DNA of 64,000 nt from Granulicella arctica (GTDB lineage: Bacteria > Acidobacteriota > Terriglobia > Terriglobales > Acidobacteriaceae). Shown here in pieces: positions 24,648 through 32,991 of this stretch. Within the stretch, counting starts at the first letter, position 1. Each line of letters begins with the position of its first letter. A program made the translations under genes and the position numbers. Location of the stretch: contig NZ_JACCCW010000001.1 in assembly GCF_013410065.1 (NCBI RefSeq), positions 1,235,187 through 1,299,186 of the forward strand, in the 5' to 3' direction. Under the pieces are notes generated by a model. That model worked only from the letters and a program-made list of their open reading frames with translations, made no database searches and was not told where the DNA came from.

Positions 24648-24837
24648 GCTGGGCGTTTATCGTTCTGAAGTGTCATACGGTCGAGTGCAGAGTACTCGTC
24701 CTGAAGTGGGCAAGTTTTGAGAATCTTGCGATCACTCAAGGCCGCATCCCGACAGGCAATAAGATTGCATCCTGACCAAACCTTCGGTAGTTTTGAAGCG
24801 CGTGCAGGTACATCCAAGTTTGAGATGGAGCAGCCTT

Positions 24838-25515
24838 ATGGCGAAGCTGGCGGTAGTCTTTCAGTCTGGCAAAGGACACACGAAAACGCTCGCGGACTCG
24901 ATACTCAAGGGCATCAACAGCGTCGAGGGCGTGAGTGGCAGCCTTTTTGAGATCCGTGGACAGGATATTCAGGAGGGACGTTTCGCGAATGAAGGACTCA
25001 TGAGCGCACTCGACAACTGCGACGGAATCGTCCTCGGTTGTGCAACGTACATGGGAAGCGCATCCGCCATTTTCAAGGCTTTTCTCGAATCGGCCTTCCA
25101 GCCGCGTTGGTTCGAGCAGCGTTGGAAGGACAAGATTGCCGCAGGCTTCACCAATTCTGCGTCTCAAAATGGCGACAAGCTTACAACGTTGTTTCAACTT
25201 TCCATCTTCGCGATGCAGATGGGAATGATCTGGGTTGGCGTCAGCGACCTTCCAGGAAACAACTGGAGCGGTGGCGCACGCAGCGACTTGAACCGATTAG
25301 GTAGCTGGGTCGGTGCGATGGGACAGAGCAACGCTGATGAAGATAAACCCAGTATCGGCGACATCGATACAGCCGAACGACTTGGCGCACGTGTCGCGGT
25401 CATTACTCGGCGTATTAAAGACGGTGTCGCATACGAGACGGAGCGGCTGTCGGAACCGGGCTTCCGGAAGAACAATATTGCCAGGAAAGATGCGCTCGCT
25501 GGCCTTCGCGACTGA
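24838..25515 (+). CDS. Flavodoxin-fold NAD(P)H-dependent reductase (WrbA/FMN-reductase-like)
   Basis: This 225-residue protein starts at ATG 24838 with GGAG seven bases upstream. The N terminus LAVVFQSGKGHTKTLADSIL is a flavodoxin FMN-phosphate loop. CDGIVLGCATYMGSASAIFKAFLESAF and the GSWVGAMGQSNAD stretch are the flavin and substrate-contact regions seen in WrbA-like quinone reductases and related flavodoxin-family proteins. It would bind FMN and reduce quinones or similar compounds in the cytoplasm. It is preceded by the family 2 repeat copy A; the 275-bp gap holds no other gene. Confidence 0.82.
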   Translation: MAKLAVVFQSGKGHTKTLADSILKGINSVEGVSGSLFEIRGQDIQEGRFANEGLMSALDNCDGIVLGCATYMGSASAIFKAFLESAFQPRWFEQRWKDKIAAGFTNSASQNGDKLTTLFQLSIFAMQMGMIWVGVSDLPGNNWSGGARSDLNRLGSWVGAMGQSNADEDKPSIGDIDTAERLGARVAVITRRIKDGVAYETERLSEPGFRKNNIARKDALAGLRD

Positions 25516-25571
25516 ATTTCCCGGCCGTTGAACTGAATTCAATGCTGGAACAGATTGGCGCCTGCTCCTCG

Positions 25572-26576
25572 TCATTTCACGAGGGGGGCGATGGCGATGG
25601 AGGTAAGGCCGAGGAGGAAGCAGAGGAACATGAGTGCGAGGAGGAGTCTGACGTGGGCGCTGGCTCCTTTGAACTCGCGCCAGATGAAGACGCCCCAGAG
25701 GGCGGAGATCATGGTGTTGCCTTCGCCCATGGCGAAGGAGGTGGCGGGGCCGATCATGGGGACGGAGGAGGCGACGAAGTTGGCGATGGTGCCGAGGCCC
25801 CAGAGAACGCCACCGGCTATGCCCCAGGCGTGGCGTTGCCAGATGCCGGAGGTGTAGTCGCTCCAGGCGAGGGGCTTGCCGGCGACGGGTTTGCGCATGA
25901 GGAGGAGGCTCATGGGGACGGCGGTAATGAGGGCTCCGACGGCGAAGATGGCGTTGACGGTGTATGGGGTGAGGTGGCCGGGACCGGTGAGCGATTTGGC
26001 GACAAAGGGATAGAAGAGGCCAGCGCCGATGCCTCCGCCGATGCTGAGCCAGATGCCTTTGGCGAGGGTCTTGGGGCTGGATGAGTTGGTTGCGGCTTCG
26101 AGGTCGCGGTAGGCGAGAGCGTCGAGGGCGATGGCAGCGCAGATGAGGGCGATGCCTCCGAAGATGAGGATGGGATTGCCGGTGGGGGCGACGAGATAGT
26201 TGAGGCATGAGCCAAGGACGAGACCGAGACCGGCTCCGATGGGGAAGGCGACGGACATGCCTGCGACGGAGATGGCGGCGACGAGCAGGATGTTGCCGAT
26301 GCTGAAGATCATGCCGCCGGTGAGGGCTTCGACGAGGCTGCGGGTGCTGGCGGCGTGGAGATTGTGGAAGAAGCTGTCAGAGGCTGTGGGGTCGGTATAG
26401 CCGAGGGTGAGGCCGATGGCGATCGCGGTAAGGAGGAGGCCGCCGCTGTAGTCGAAGTAGAAGAGCTCGAAGCGCCAACCACTGTCGATCTTCTGAGCGT
26501 TGGCCCAGCTTCCCCAGCAGAGCATGCTGAAGACCATGAGCAGCAACGCCGTTAGATAGGTGTGCGGTGTGAACAC
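25572..26576 (-). CDS. DMT-superfamily permease (glucose/ribose transporter or ureide-permease-like)
   Basis: This is a 334-residue polytopic inner-membrane protein with about ten hydrophobic segments. The start is probably GTG 26576 (VFTPHTYLTALLLMVFSMLCWGSWAN), with GAGG six bases upstream; the frame upstream of it is not hydrophobic or family-like. Characteristic segments are MLCWGSWAN (first helix, typical of the GRP/ureide permease group), GMIFSIGNILLVAAISVAGMSVAFPIGAG, and GGVLWGLGTIANFVASSVPMIGPATSFAMGEGNTM near the end. This pattern fits GRP sugar transporters and the plant ureide permease family; substrates may be sugars, nucleobases or ureides. Which one it is cannot be told from the sequence. 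Confidence 0.8.
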   Translation of the reverse strand: MFTPHTYLTALLLMVFSMLCWGSWANAQKIDSGWRFELFYFDYSGGLLLTAIAIGLTLGYTDPTASDSFFHNLHAASTRSLVEALTGGMIFSIGNILLVAAISVAGMSVAFPIGAGLGLVLGSCLNYLVAPTGNPILIFGGIALICAAIALDALAYRDLEAATNSSSPKTLAKGIWLSIGGGIGAGLFYPFVAKSLTGPGHLTPYTVNAIFAVGALITAVPMSLLLMRKPVAGKPLAWSDYTSGIWQRHAWGIAGGVLWGLGTIANFVASSVPMIGPATSFAMGEGNTMISALWGVFIWREFKGASAHVRLLLALMFLCFLLGLTSIAIAPLVK

Positions 26577-26881
26577 TGGGTACCTCGTGCAGATGCTGAA
26601 TGATTGCCTGTGTCTGGTTGGATGCGCCTGAGGGAGTGTCGTGGCTACAACGCCTCGCTGACTGGTTCGTTTGATCAATAAGAACAATGTCCTCGATGTG
26701 ACCCTGCTGTACACGGCTGCGTCGAACCCACAATCGTTCACTTAAGATGCGGATGACGTTTTGATGCATTCGGTAGATCGCCAGCTAACTTGCTGGTAAT
26801 CGGCTATTTGTGGATTCGGCGCAACCTCGCCGGTCATTTTCGTGTTCATACCGCTGGTAATGGATGCAAGAAAGGTTGGAG
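26577..26881. other. 305-bp divergent intergenic region without recognisable gene
   Basis: This lies between the reverse-strand permease and the forward-strand papain-fold candidate, so it should hold two promoters. I see the short inverted repeat CCAGC/GCTGG near 26781-26796 and a repeated GCTGGTAAT, but no clear -35/-10 pair, RNA gene or conserved frame. Confidence 0.5.
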
Positions 26882-27925
26882 ATGAGAACGATACGTACTG
26901 CCTTTGCGGTATTCGCAATGCTGATGGTTGCGATGAGCGGAGTAAGGGCATATGCCGACGCGGCTCTGTTGATGGAAGAGCCCTATGGCGAGTTTGGGGC
27001 GATGAACCCGACGGGTCATGCGGCGGTTTATTTGAACCATGTCTGCGCGGAGTCGCCTACGCATCTTCGGCTTTGTCGTCCGGGTGAGCCGGGCGCTGTG
27101 ATCAGCCGCTATCACAAGATCGATGGGTACGACTGGCTGGCGATTCCGCTGGTGCCGTACCTGTATGCGGTCGAGACTGTACAGGATGTCCCTGCCAATG
27201 CAGATGCTGCGCTTGAGGCGACGCTGCGGAATGAGTATCGGCGCAATCATCTACTTGCTTATGCGCCGGACGTTGCGACAGGGCCGAAGGCTGGTGAAGA
27301 TCCCAAGGGCGATTGGACGCAGTTGGTTGGGGCGTCGTATGACCGTCGCATCTATGGCTTTCAGGTGCAGACGACAGCGGAGGAGGATGAGAGGTTCATT
27401 GCGGAGTTCAATGACAGACGCAATGTGAGCCACTTCAATCTGCTCTTCCATAACTGCGCTGACTTCTCGCGTGTGCTGTTGAATATTTATTATCCGCATG
27501 CTGTGCACCGGAATTTCTTTGTCGATCTTGGATTGACGACGCCGAAGCAGGTTGCGCGCTCGCTGACGAAGTACGCGAAGGATCATCCTGAGGTGGATTT
27601 TTCGACGTTCATGGTTCCGCAGGTGCCGGGGAGTATCAAGCGCAGTCATCCGATTGATGGCGTGCTCGAATCGGTGGTGAAGTCGAAGAAGTACGTTGTG
27701 CCGCTGGCCGTGCTCAATCCTGAACTGACGGCGGGGCTGGTGGTGGCGTACCTGACGGATGGCCGTTTTCATGCTCCGAAGGATGCGCAGCCGGTGATGT
27801 TGCCGGGCGAACAGGAGCATCCGGCGGAGATGGAGCGTTCTACGGAGCTTCAGCGGCGGGCTCCGGCATCAGAGCTGGTTCATGGAGTGTCTGTGGCTCC
27901 GCAGGTGCCGCAGGGGCCGCAATAA
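26882..27925 (+). CDS. Secreted protein with a likely permuted papain-fold (LRAT/NlpC-P60-like) core
   Basis: This encodes 347 residues, starting at ATG 26882 after AAAGGTTGGAG; the upstream ATG at 26864 is less well placed. Residues 1-27 form a signal peptide (MRTIRTAFAVFAMLMVAMSGVRAYA, in parts). NPTGHAAVYLNH (residues 42-53, His46) and FLLFHNCADFSRVLL-type stretch (NLLFHNCADFSRVLL, Cys192) are arranged as in circularly permuted papain-like proteins, where the His precedes the Asn-Cys motif. The Asn-Cys-Ala-Asp-Phe motif resembles NCEHF of LRAT-type enzymes. If active, it could be a periplasmic acyltransferase or peptidase. I cannot name a family with confidence. The C terminus is Pro/Gln-rich and probably disordered. 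Confidence 0.65.
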   Translation: MRTIRTAFAVFAMLMVAMSGVRAYADAALLMEEPYGEFGAMNPTGHAAVYLNHVCAESPTHLRLCRPGEPGAVISRYHKIDGYDWLAIPLVPYLYAVETVQDVPANADAALEATLRNEYRRNHLLAYAPDVATGPKAGEDPKGDWTQLVGASYDRRIYGFQVQTTAEEDERFIAEFNDRRNVSHFNLLFHNCADFSRVLLNIYYPHAVHRNFFVDLGLTTPKQVARSLTKYAKDHPEVDFSTFMVPQVPGSIKRSHPIDGVLESVVKSKKYVVPLAVLNPELTAGLVVAYLTDGRFHAPKDAQPVMLPGEQEHPAEMERSTELQRRAPASELVHGVSVAPQVPQGPQ

Positions 27926-27995
27926 GCGATGCCAGTCGCTACTCTCTGTCACAGATCTTGCATACACTGTAGCCTGCGATACGGAGACGAACTCT

Positions 27996-28904
27996 TTGAA
28001 CTTGACTCAACTGAATGAAGATTTTGGCTTGCCTGGCATGCTGCGCTTTGAACAGACCCCGACGGGGCTTATCTATGCCGAGGTCAGCACGCCCGCTGCT
28101 GCGGCGACGGTTTACCTGCAAGGCGCGCACCTGACGCACTGGCAGCCGACGGGCCAGCAGCCGGTACTTTTTCTTAGCCGCAAGAGCGATCTTGAGCCGG
28201 GCAAACCGATCCGGGGTGGTGTGCCGATTGCGTTTCCCTGGTTTGCGGTGGATCAGAAGGCGGACCGGATCAACGGTAAGCCGGGACCTTCGCATGGCTT
28301 CGCTCGTACGGAGAACTGGACGCTTGCCTTTGCGGCCCTGTCTGGTGATGACCTGCACCTGACCTTCACGCTGGCTCCGAACGCGACCAGTCGCTCGATG
28401 GGCTTCGATCACTTTCGCGTGGCGTTTCAACTGACCATTGGGCGTACGTTGACGATGCAGTTGACGGTGGCGAACGACGCTCCGGTTGCGCCGTTGGTCT
28501 TCGAGGAGGCGCTGCATACGTATTTCGCCGTTGCCGATGTACATGAGGTTTCGGTGACGGGGCTTGAGCCGACGGCCTATATCGACAAGACGGACAACTT
28601 CAAATTGAAGCCGGCGCTCCATGCGCCGCTGACGTTTACGGGGTTTACCGACCGTATCTACAACCATACGAAGGCGACCTGTGTGCTGCATGATGTGCTG
28701 GGCAAACGCCGCATCGTGGTGGAGAAGACGAACTCCGACACGACGGTTGTGTTCAACCCGTGGAAAGAGCTGCCGGATCTTGGGCCGGACGAGTGGCATG
28801 AGCTGTTGTGCGTCGAGACGGTGAATGCGGCTGAGAGTCCAGTGACGGTTGGACCGGGCAAGGCTCATACGATGCAGGCGCATATCTCGGTGGAGGTGGT
28901 CTAG
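27996..28904 (+). CDS. D-hexose-6-phosphate mutarotase (aldose 1-epimerase fold)
   Basis: This 302-residue protein has the galactose-mutarotase fold in the YeaD-like branch: AAATVYLQGAHLTHWQP, LFLSRKSDLEPGKPIRGGVPIAFPWF, PSHGFARTENWTL (catalytic His region), FEEALHTYFAVADVHEVSVTGL, TDRIYNHTKATCVLHDVLGKRRIVVEK and FNPWKELPDLGPDEWHELLCVE. The final Glu in LLCVETVNAA is where the catalytic base lies in the family. It would interconvert anomers of glucose-6-phosphate or related sugars. The start at TTG 27996 is preferred, with GGAG nine bases upstream; an ATG at 27882 would overlap the preceding gene. It abuts maf: its TAG is directly followed by the next ATG. Confidence 0.85.
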   Translation: MNLTQLNEDFGLPGMLRFEQTPTGLIYAEVSTPAAAATVYLQGAHLTHWQPTGQQPVLFLSRKSDLEPGKPIRGGVPIAFPWFAVDQKADRINGKPGPSHGFARTENWTLAFAALSGDDLHLTFTLAPNATSRSMGFDHFRVAFQLTIGRTLTMQLTVANDAPVAPLVFEEALHTYFAVADVHEVSVTGLEPTAYIDKTDNFKLKPALHAPLTFTGFTDRIYNHTKATCVLHDVLGKRRIVVEKTNSDTTVVFNPWKELPDLGPDEWHELLCVETVNAAESPVTVGPGKAHTMQAHISVEVV

Positions 28905-29465
28905 ATGTTCATCCTTGCCTCTGCCTCGCCACGCCGCCGCGAGCTGCTTACGCAGATCGGGCTAACCTTTGATGTTGAGGTCGCTGACATTGATGAGACG
29001 CCGCAGCTTGCGGAGGCGGCGTTGCCGTATGTGAAGCGGCTTGCGGAGCATAAGGCGGCGGCGGTCTTTGCGCGGCACCCGAACAAGGCGCGGCTGGTTG
29101 TTCTGGGAGCGGATACGACGGTGCTGTGCGATGGCCAGATCCTCGGGAAGCCGGAGGATGAGGCCGATGCGGCTCGGATGCTGCGGCTGCTCTCGGGCAG
29201 GACGCACCAGGTGATTACAGGCGTAGCGCTGATGACGGCGACGGCTTGTCAGGTTGCGGCTGAGGTGACGGAGGTCGAGGTGATCGCGCTGACGGACAAG
29301 CAGATCGCGGATTATGTTGCCACGGGTGAGCCGATGGGCAAGGCCGGAGCGTATGGGATTCAGGGGAGGGCGGCGCGGTTTATTCCTCGCATTGAGGGGT
29401 GTTACTTCAATGTGGTTGGGCTGCCGCTGGCGCGGGTTTCGGCGATGTTGGAGACGATTCGGTAG
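28905..29465 (+). CDS. maf: Maf-family nucleoside triphosphate pyrophosphatase (dTTP/UTP type)
   Basis: Maf proteins hydrolyse noncanonical or modified nucleoside triphosphates to monophosphates. The 186-residue protein carries the N-terminal FILASASPRRRELLTQIG, VLGADTTVLCDGQILGKP (catalytic Asp region) and DYVATGEPMGKAGAYGIQGRAARFIPRIEG. The last segment, with Gly-Ile-Gln-Gly, matches the YhdE-type dTTP/UTP subgroup. The start is at the base after the stop of the mutarotase gene, so the two are translated together. The gene ends three bases before the stop of the convergent M20 peptidase. Confidence 0.93.
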   Translation: MFILASASPRRRELLTQIGLTFDVEVADIDETPQLAEAALPYVKRLAEHKAAAVFARHPNKARLVVLGADTTVLCDGQILGKPEDEADAARMLRLLSGRTHQVITGVALMTATACQVAAEVTEVEVIALTDKQIADYVATGEPMGKAGAYGIQGRAARFIPRIEGCYFNVVGLPLARVSAMLETIR

Positions 29466-29467
29466 GG

Positions 29468-30601
29468 CTATGTCGCTGCGATCATGGCGGCGAGGAGCGC
29501 GGTTCGTGGGATGAGGTGTTCGATCAGGATGGACTCGTGAGGGGCGTGGGCGCCTTCGCCTACGGCTCCCATGCCGTCGAGGGTGGGGATGCCGAGGGCG
29601 GCGGTGAAGTTGCCGTCGGAGCCGCCTCCGGTTGCGGCCTCGTCTAGCTGGAAGCCGATCTGCTCGGCTAGCTTGCGGACTTGCTGGAAGAGGGCGATGG
29701 TGCCGGCTTTGCGCTCCATGGGCGGTCGGTTGAGGCCGCCGGTCACGGTCAGTTTGCAGTGTGGGTCGGAGGGCTTGAGGCGGCGGAAGAGGCGGTCTAC
29801 GACCTGGCCGTCGCGGGCGGTGAAGACGCGGACATCGACCTCGACGGTGCAGGCGGCGGCGATGACGTTCGAGCGGGTTCCGCCGGTGATGACGCCGCAG
29901 TTGACGGTGCGCTTTTTGGCGAGATCGGTGAAGCCGGAGACGGTCTGGACGAGCTTCGCCATCTCGAGGATGGCGGAGTGGCCGCGCTCGAAGTCGACGC
30001 CGCTGTGTGCGGCGACGCCGTCTACGCGAAGGGTGTAGTGGCCGATGCCCTTGCGTGCGGTCTTGTAGGCAAGTCCTTGCGCGGGCTCGAGGACGAAGAC
30101 GGCGGCCGATTTGAGAGCGAGTTTTTCGGTGATGGGGCGCGAGATAGGGCTGCCGACCTCTTCTTCGCTATTCAGGAGCAAGGTGACGGGGCGGCTGAGG
30201 CCGAGATCGCGGAGGACGCTTACGGCGGCGAGCGCCATGACGACGCCCGCCTTCATGTCGAGCACACCGGGACCGTAGAAGCGGCCGTTTTTTTGTTGCC
30301 ATGGCATCGTCTTGAGGGTGCCGAGCGGCCAAACAGTATCGAGGTGGCCGAGCAGGAGGATGGGTTTCTTGGTGGAGCGGACGGGGCCGAAGCGGATCTC
30401 GTTGACGTGGCCGAAGTGCTTTTGTTTGTGCAGCTTTACCCGTCCGCCGAGCTCGCGGACGACGCCTGCGGCGAAGCTCATGGCGGCGTTGACGGACGCT
30501 GAATCTTCGGTTGGCGACTCGATGAGGACCAGTTTCCGGAGGGTTTCGTTTATCCAGGAAGATTTTGCGGCGACGGCGGTGGTGATTGCGTGCACATCCA
30601 T
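29468..30601 (-). CDS. M20-family metallopeptidase (carboxypeptidase G2-like)
   Basis: This is a 377-residue zinc peptidase of the M20/M28 clan. Visible metal and catalytic residues are His86 and Asp88 in LLLGHLDTVWP, the bridging Asp115 in GPGVLDMKAG, and NSEEEVGS with Glu147 (general base) and Glu148 (metal). The dimerisation lid begins with GIGHYTLRVDGVAAHSG, whose His is typical of the family. The last ligand is in EGAHAPHESI. There is no signal peptide, so it acts in the cytoplasm on dipeptides, acylamino acids or glutamate conjugates. Carboxypeptidase G2 cleaves folate-type glutamates, but a similar role here is only a possibility. Confidence 0.88.
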   Translation of the reverse strand: MDVHAITTAVAAKSSWINETLRKLVLIESPTEDSASVNAAMSFAAGVVRELGGRVKLHKQKHFGHVNEIRFGPVRSTKKPILLLGHLDTVWPLGTLKTMPWQQKNGRFYGPGVLDMKAGVVMALAAVSVLRDLGLSRPVTLLLNSEEEVGSPISRPITEKLALKSAAVFVLEPAQGLAYKTARKGIGHYTLRVDGVAAHSGVDFERGHSAILEMAKLVQTVSGFTDLAKKRTVNCGVITGGTRSNVIAAACTVEVDVRVFTARDGQVVDRLFRRLKPSDPHCKLTVTGGLNRPPMERKAGTIALFQQVRKLAEQIGFQLDEAATGGGSDGNFTAALGIPTLDGMGAVGEGAHAPHESILIEHLIPRTALLAAMIAAT

Positions 30602-30749
30602 GAGCGCATCTTATAGGAGCGTGGCCTGTTAGCTGCAAGGTGGCGCGCATCCAGAGAGTCAATAACGCGTCAGATGTGTGGCAATTTTGCCACAACCATT
30701 GGGGCGGGCTCGCTTGTAATCTGCATGCTGTACGGTAAGGCGCTGACAC

Positions 30750-31664
30750 GTGGCAATGGAAGCTCACTTTGAGCAGACAATCCGGTCGGAGGTAGATTTC
30801 TGCGGGGTTGGCCTGCACAGTGGCGCTGACGTTACGATGCGATTGGTTCCTGCGCCTGCGGGTTCGGGGATCGTCTTCCGGCGTACCGATTTGGACAACT
30901 TCGAGATTCCGGCGACCGGGCGAAACGTCGCGAAGGTGAGCTATGCGACGAGTTTAATGCGCCAGAGCGTGCTGATCTCGACGACGGAGCATCTGCTGTC
31001 GGCGCTGATCGGTTGCGGTGTGGACAATGTGATCGTCGAGGTGGATAACCTTGAGGTTCCGATACTGGACGGCAGTGCGCTTCCGTATGTGCAGGCGTTT
31101 CAGTCGGTGGGGTTGAAGGTGCAGCGGCGGCGGCGAGAGTATATTCGCATCCTCAAAGAGGTTGAGGTGCGGGACGGCAGCAAGTTCATTGGCGTCTATC
31201 CTGGTTCGGGCTACAGCATTGAGTACACGATCGACTTTCCCAAGCCGATTGGTTTTGGCAGGTTCATGGGCGATCTTGCGACGGGCGACTATGTCCGCCA
31301 GATTGCACCGGCGCGGACCTTCGGGTTCAAGCGGGACGAGGCGATGCTGCGCAATATGGGGCTGATCCGCGGCGTCTCGGACGAGTGCGCGATTTTGGTT
31401 GGTGAGCAAGGCGTGGAGAATGGGCCGCTGCGGTTCTCGGATGAGTTTGTACGGCACAAGGTGCTGGATCTGATCGGGGATCTTGCGCTGGCGGGACGAC
31501 GCATCCAGGGGCGTGTTGTGGCCGAGCGCGCAGGACATGCGATGCATACGGCGCTGGTGCAGCGGCTGCTGCGCGACCGTTCGGCGTGGGAGCTGGCGCA
31601 TGGGTACGATGAGGTCGCCGCTCCCAAAGCTGCGTCGGTACGGCTCCAGACTGTACTTGCCTGA
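30750..31664 (+). CDS. lpxC: UDP-3-O-acyl-N-acetylglucosamine deacetylase
   Basis: LpxC is the committed, zinc-dependent step of lipid A synthesis. The 304-residue protein has FEQTIRSEVDFCGVGLHSG at the N terminus, TTEHLLSALIGCGVDNVIVEVDNLEVPILDGSA (zinc His in EHLLSA), FGFKRDEAMLRNMGLIRGVSDECAIL, and the C-terminal DEFVRHKVLDLIGDLALAG and GHAMHTALVQRLL, which carry the remaining zinc and catalytic residues. The FabZ fusion seen in some phyla is absent. The start could be GTG 30750 or ATG 30756; a GGTAAGG purine stretch favours the GTG. Its stop overlaps the folK start (TGATG), so the two genes are coupled. Confidence 0.95.
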   Translation: MAMEAHFEQTIRSEVDFCGVGLHSGADVTMRLVPAPAGSGIVFRRTDLDNFEIPATGRNVAKVSYATSLMRQSVLISTTEHLLSALIGCGVDNVIVEVDNLEVPILDGSALPYVQAFQSVGLKVQRRRREYIRILKEVEVRDGSKFIGVYPGSGYSIEYTIDFPKPIGFGRFMGDLATGDYVRQIAPARTFGFKRDEAMLRNMGLIRGVSDECAILVGEQGVENGPLRFSDEFVRHKVLDLIGDLALAGRRIQGRVVAERAGHAMHTALVQRLLRDRSAWELAHGYDEVAAPKAASVRLQTVLA

Positions 31665-32137
31665 TGAAGGAGGTTGCAGCGGTTGCGCTGGGTTCCAACC
31701 TGAGCTCTGCGTGGGGAGATCGCGCGGCTACGCTGCGTGAGGCGATTGAGCGTGTGGGCGCGTTGGGAGTTGTGCGAAGTGTCTCTTCGTTCTATGACAC
31801 GGAGCCGGTGGGCTATCTGGATCAGCCGAGATTTTTAAATGGAGCGATGCTGCTTGAGACGGAGCTTGGTCCGCTTGAGTTGTTGCGGGAGCTGCTCGCG
31901 GTGGAGAAGACGATGGGGCGCGATCGCTCTAAGGTCGAAGCGAAGGGGCCTCGTGTGGTGGACCTTGATCTGCTGCTGTTTGGTGATGCGGTGCTGGAGA
32001 CGCCGGAGCTGACGCTGCCGCATCCGGCGCTGGCAGAGCGGCGGTTTGTGCTACAGCCGCTGGCGGAGGTCGCTGCGACGATGCGGCATCCGGTGCTTAG
32101 GCTGACGGTCGGGGAGTTGTTGGTGCGGCTGGGGTAG
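31664..32137 (+). CDS. folK: 2-amino-4-hydroxy-6-hydroxymethyldihydropteridine diphosphokinase
   Basis: HPPK adds pyrophosphate to 6-hydroxymethyl-dihydropterin before DHPS (folP, at 60.4 kb) joins it to p-aminobenzoate. The 157-residue protein has VALGSNLSSAWGDRAATLREAI, SSFYDTEPVGYLDQPRFLNGAMLLET, ELLAVEKTMGRDR and the signature GPRVVDLDLLLFGD, whose two aspartates bind the metal ions, followed by LPHPALAERRFVLQPLAEVA. Its start overlaps the lpxC stop. The gene is not next to the other folate genes in the window. The family 2 repeat copy B begins at its stop codon. Confidence 0.95.
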   Translation: MKEVAAVALGSNLSSAWGDRAATLREAIERVGALGVVRSVSSFYDTEPVGYLDQPRFLNGAMLLETELGPLELLRELLAVEKTMGRDRSKVEAKGPRVVDLDLLLFGDAVLETPELTLPHPALAERRFVLQPLAEVAATMRHPVLRLTVGELLVRLG

Positions 32138-32224
32138 AGACGGTTACGAAACTCTTTGATCGGACAAAGATCGTCGCTGGCGTAGCTTCCGAGTTGGCAA
32201 TACACACCGGGAACCAAGTGACAA
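32136..32224 (+). repeat. Intergenic repeat family 2, copy B (after folK)
   Basis: The block begins at the folK stop (TAGAGACGGTTACGAAACTC), continues TTTGATCGGACAAAGATCGT, and ends ACCGGGAACCAAGTGAC. It aligns with copy A downstream of the endonuclease gene. Its first 20 bases also resemble the inverted sequence at 34242-34264, beyond the TetR/monooxygenase pair. Confidence 0.75.
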
Positions 32225-32287
32225 GAATCGCGTTTAGCAGGACTAAACGCGATTCAACCGTCGAGGGCTCGCTCAAGAAGCATCGGA

Positions 32288-32917
32288 TCATGGTTTCATC
32301 CGCTTCGGACGTCCCACTGAGCCGTAAGGGTTTAGTAAGTTGTCAAGAATGTTCCGCACCAGGACTCTCACGAAGTCCCATTGTTGGAGTTCCCGTGATA
32401 GCTGCGACATGGAGTGGACAGCGGCGTTGATAGCTGAAATCGCGACCCATGTCAGTATCGGATTGAGCTCAGGAACAGAAGCGGTTCCCTTTGCTTGAAT
32501 CTTTCGAGTGGCGCTCTGGGCCGGCCCCAGGAGTTTCAATCGTTCGAGATTCTGATAGACGACGCCTCTTACCTGAGCATCGTCTCGATGAACTGTCATA
32601 AGCGCTTCCACGAGATCATCGACGAGGACATCTTTTTTCTGACGTCTGCGTGGTGAGCTTTCGAAAATTTGCCCGAAGAGTTCCGCATCTTGCTGCATGA
32701 ACACCAGCGAGAGGTCAGCCAGGATCGCATCCTTATTGGGATAATACTTGTACAAGGTCCCGATGCTGATTCCAGTCTTCTTCGCGATGTGATTTGTTGA
32801 TACTTCGCCAAGTGGCTTCCGGTTTAAAAGGTGAGTAGTCGCCTCGAGTATGTCTTTTCTTGTTTGCTTGGAGCGCGCTTGTTGTGGCGTCTTTCTTGAC
32901 TTAATCGTCTTCTTCAT
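32288..32917 (-). CDS. TetR/AcrR-family transcriptional regulator
   Basis: This 209-residue repressor-type protein has an N-terminal helix-turn-helix (residues about 17-65: RSKQTRKDILEATTHLLNR, VSTNHIAKKTGISIGTLYKYYPNKDAI) and an all-helical ligand-binding domain. A clear AGGAG lies five bases before the ATG. It is divergent from the FAD monooxygenase across 74 bp, with an inverted repeat at 32954-32971. This is the usual arrangement in which the regulator controls both genes and is inactivated by a substrate or product of the enzyme. Codon use looks less GC-rich than that of lpxC and folK. Confidence 0.9.
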   Translation of the reverse strand: MKKTIKSRKTPQQARSKQTRKDILEATTHLLNRKPLGEVSTNHIAKKTGISIGTLYKYYPNKDAILADLSLVFMQQDAELFGQIFESSPRRRQKKDVLVDDLVEALMTVHRDDAQVRGVVYQNLERLKLLGPAQSATRKIQAKGTASVPELNPILTWVAISAINAAVHSMSQLSRELQQWDFVRVLVRNILDNLLNPYGSVGRPKRMKP

Positions 32918-32953
32918 CCGTCTCCTACAGGCACTTCAAAAGCGAGCAGCAAA

Positions 32954-32971
32954 GGCGAGCTATTACTCGCC
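32954..32971. promoter_or_regulatory. Inverted repeat between TetR regulator and monooxygenase (candidate operator)
   Basis: GGCGAG-CTATTA-CTCGCC: two perfect 6-bp arms around six bases, placed between the divergent start codons and just upstream of the TACAAT box of the monooxygenase. The size and position fit a TetR operator. Confidence 0.5.
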
Positions 32972-32979
32972 ACTTTTCT

Positions 32980-32985
32980 TACAAT
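32980..32985 (+). promoter_or_regulatory. Candidate -10 box for the monooxygenase gene
   Basis: TACAAT ends seven bases before the ATG at 32992, which would put transcription start at or near the start codon. No ribosome binding site is visible, so a leaderless mRNA is possible. No convincing -35 box is seen. Confidence 0.4.
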
Positions 32986-32991
32986 TGAAGC

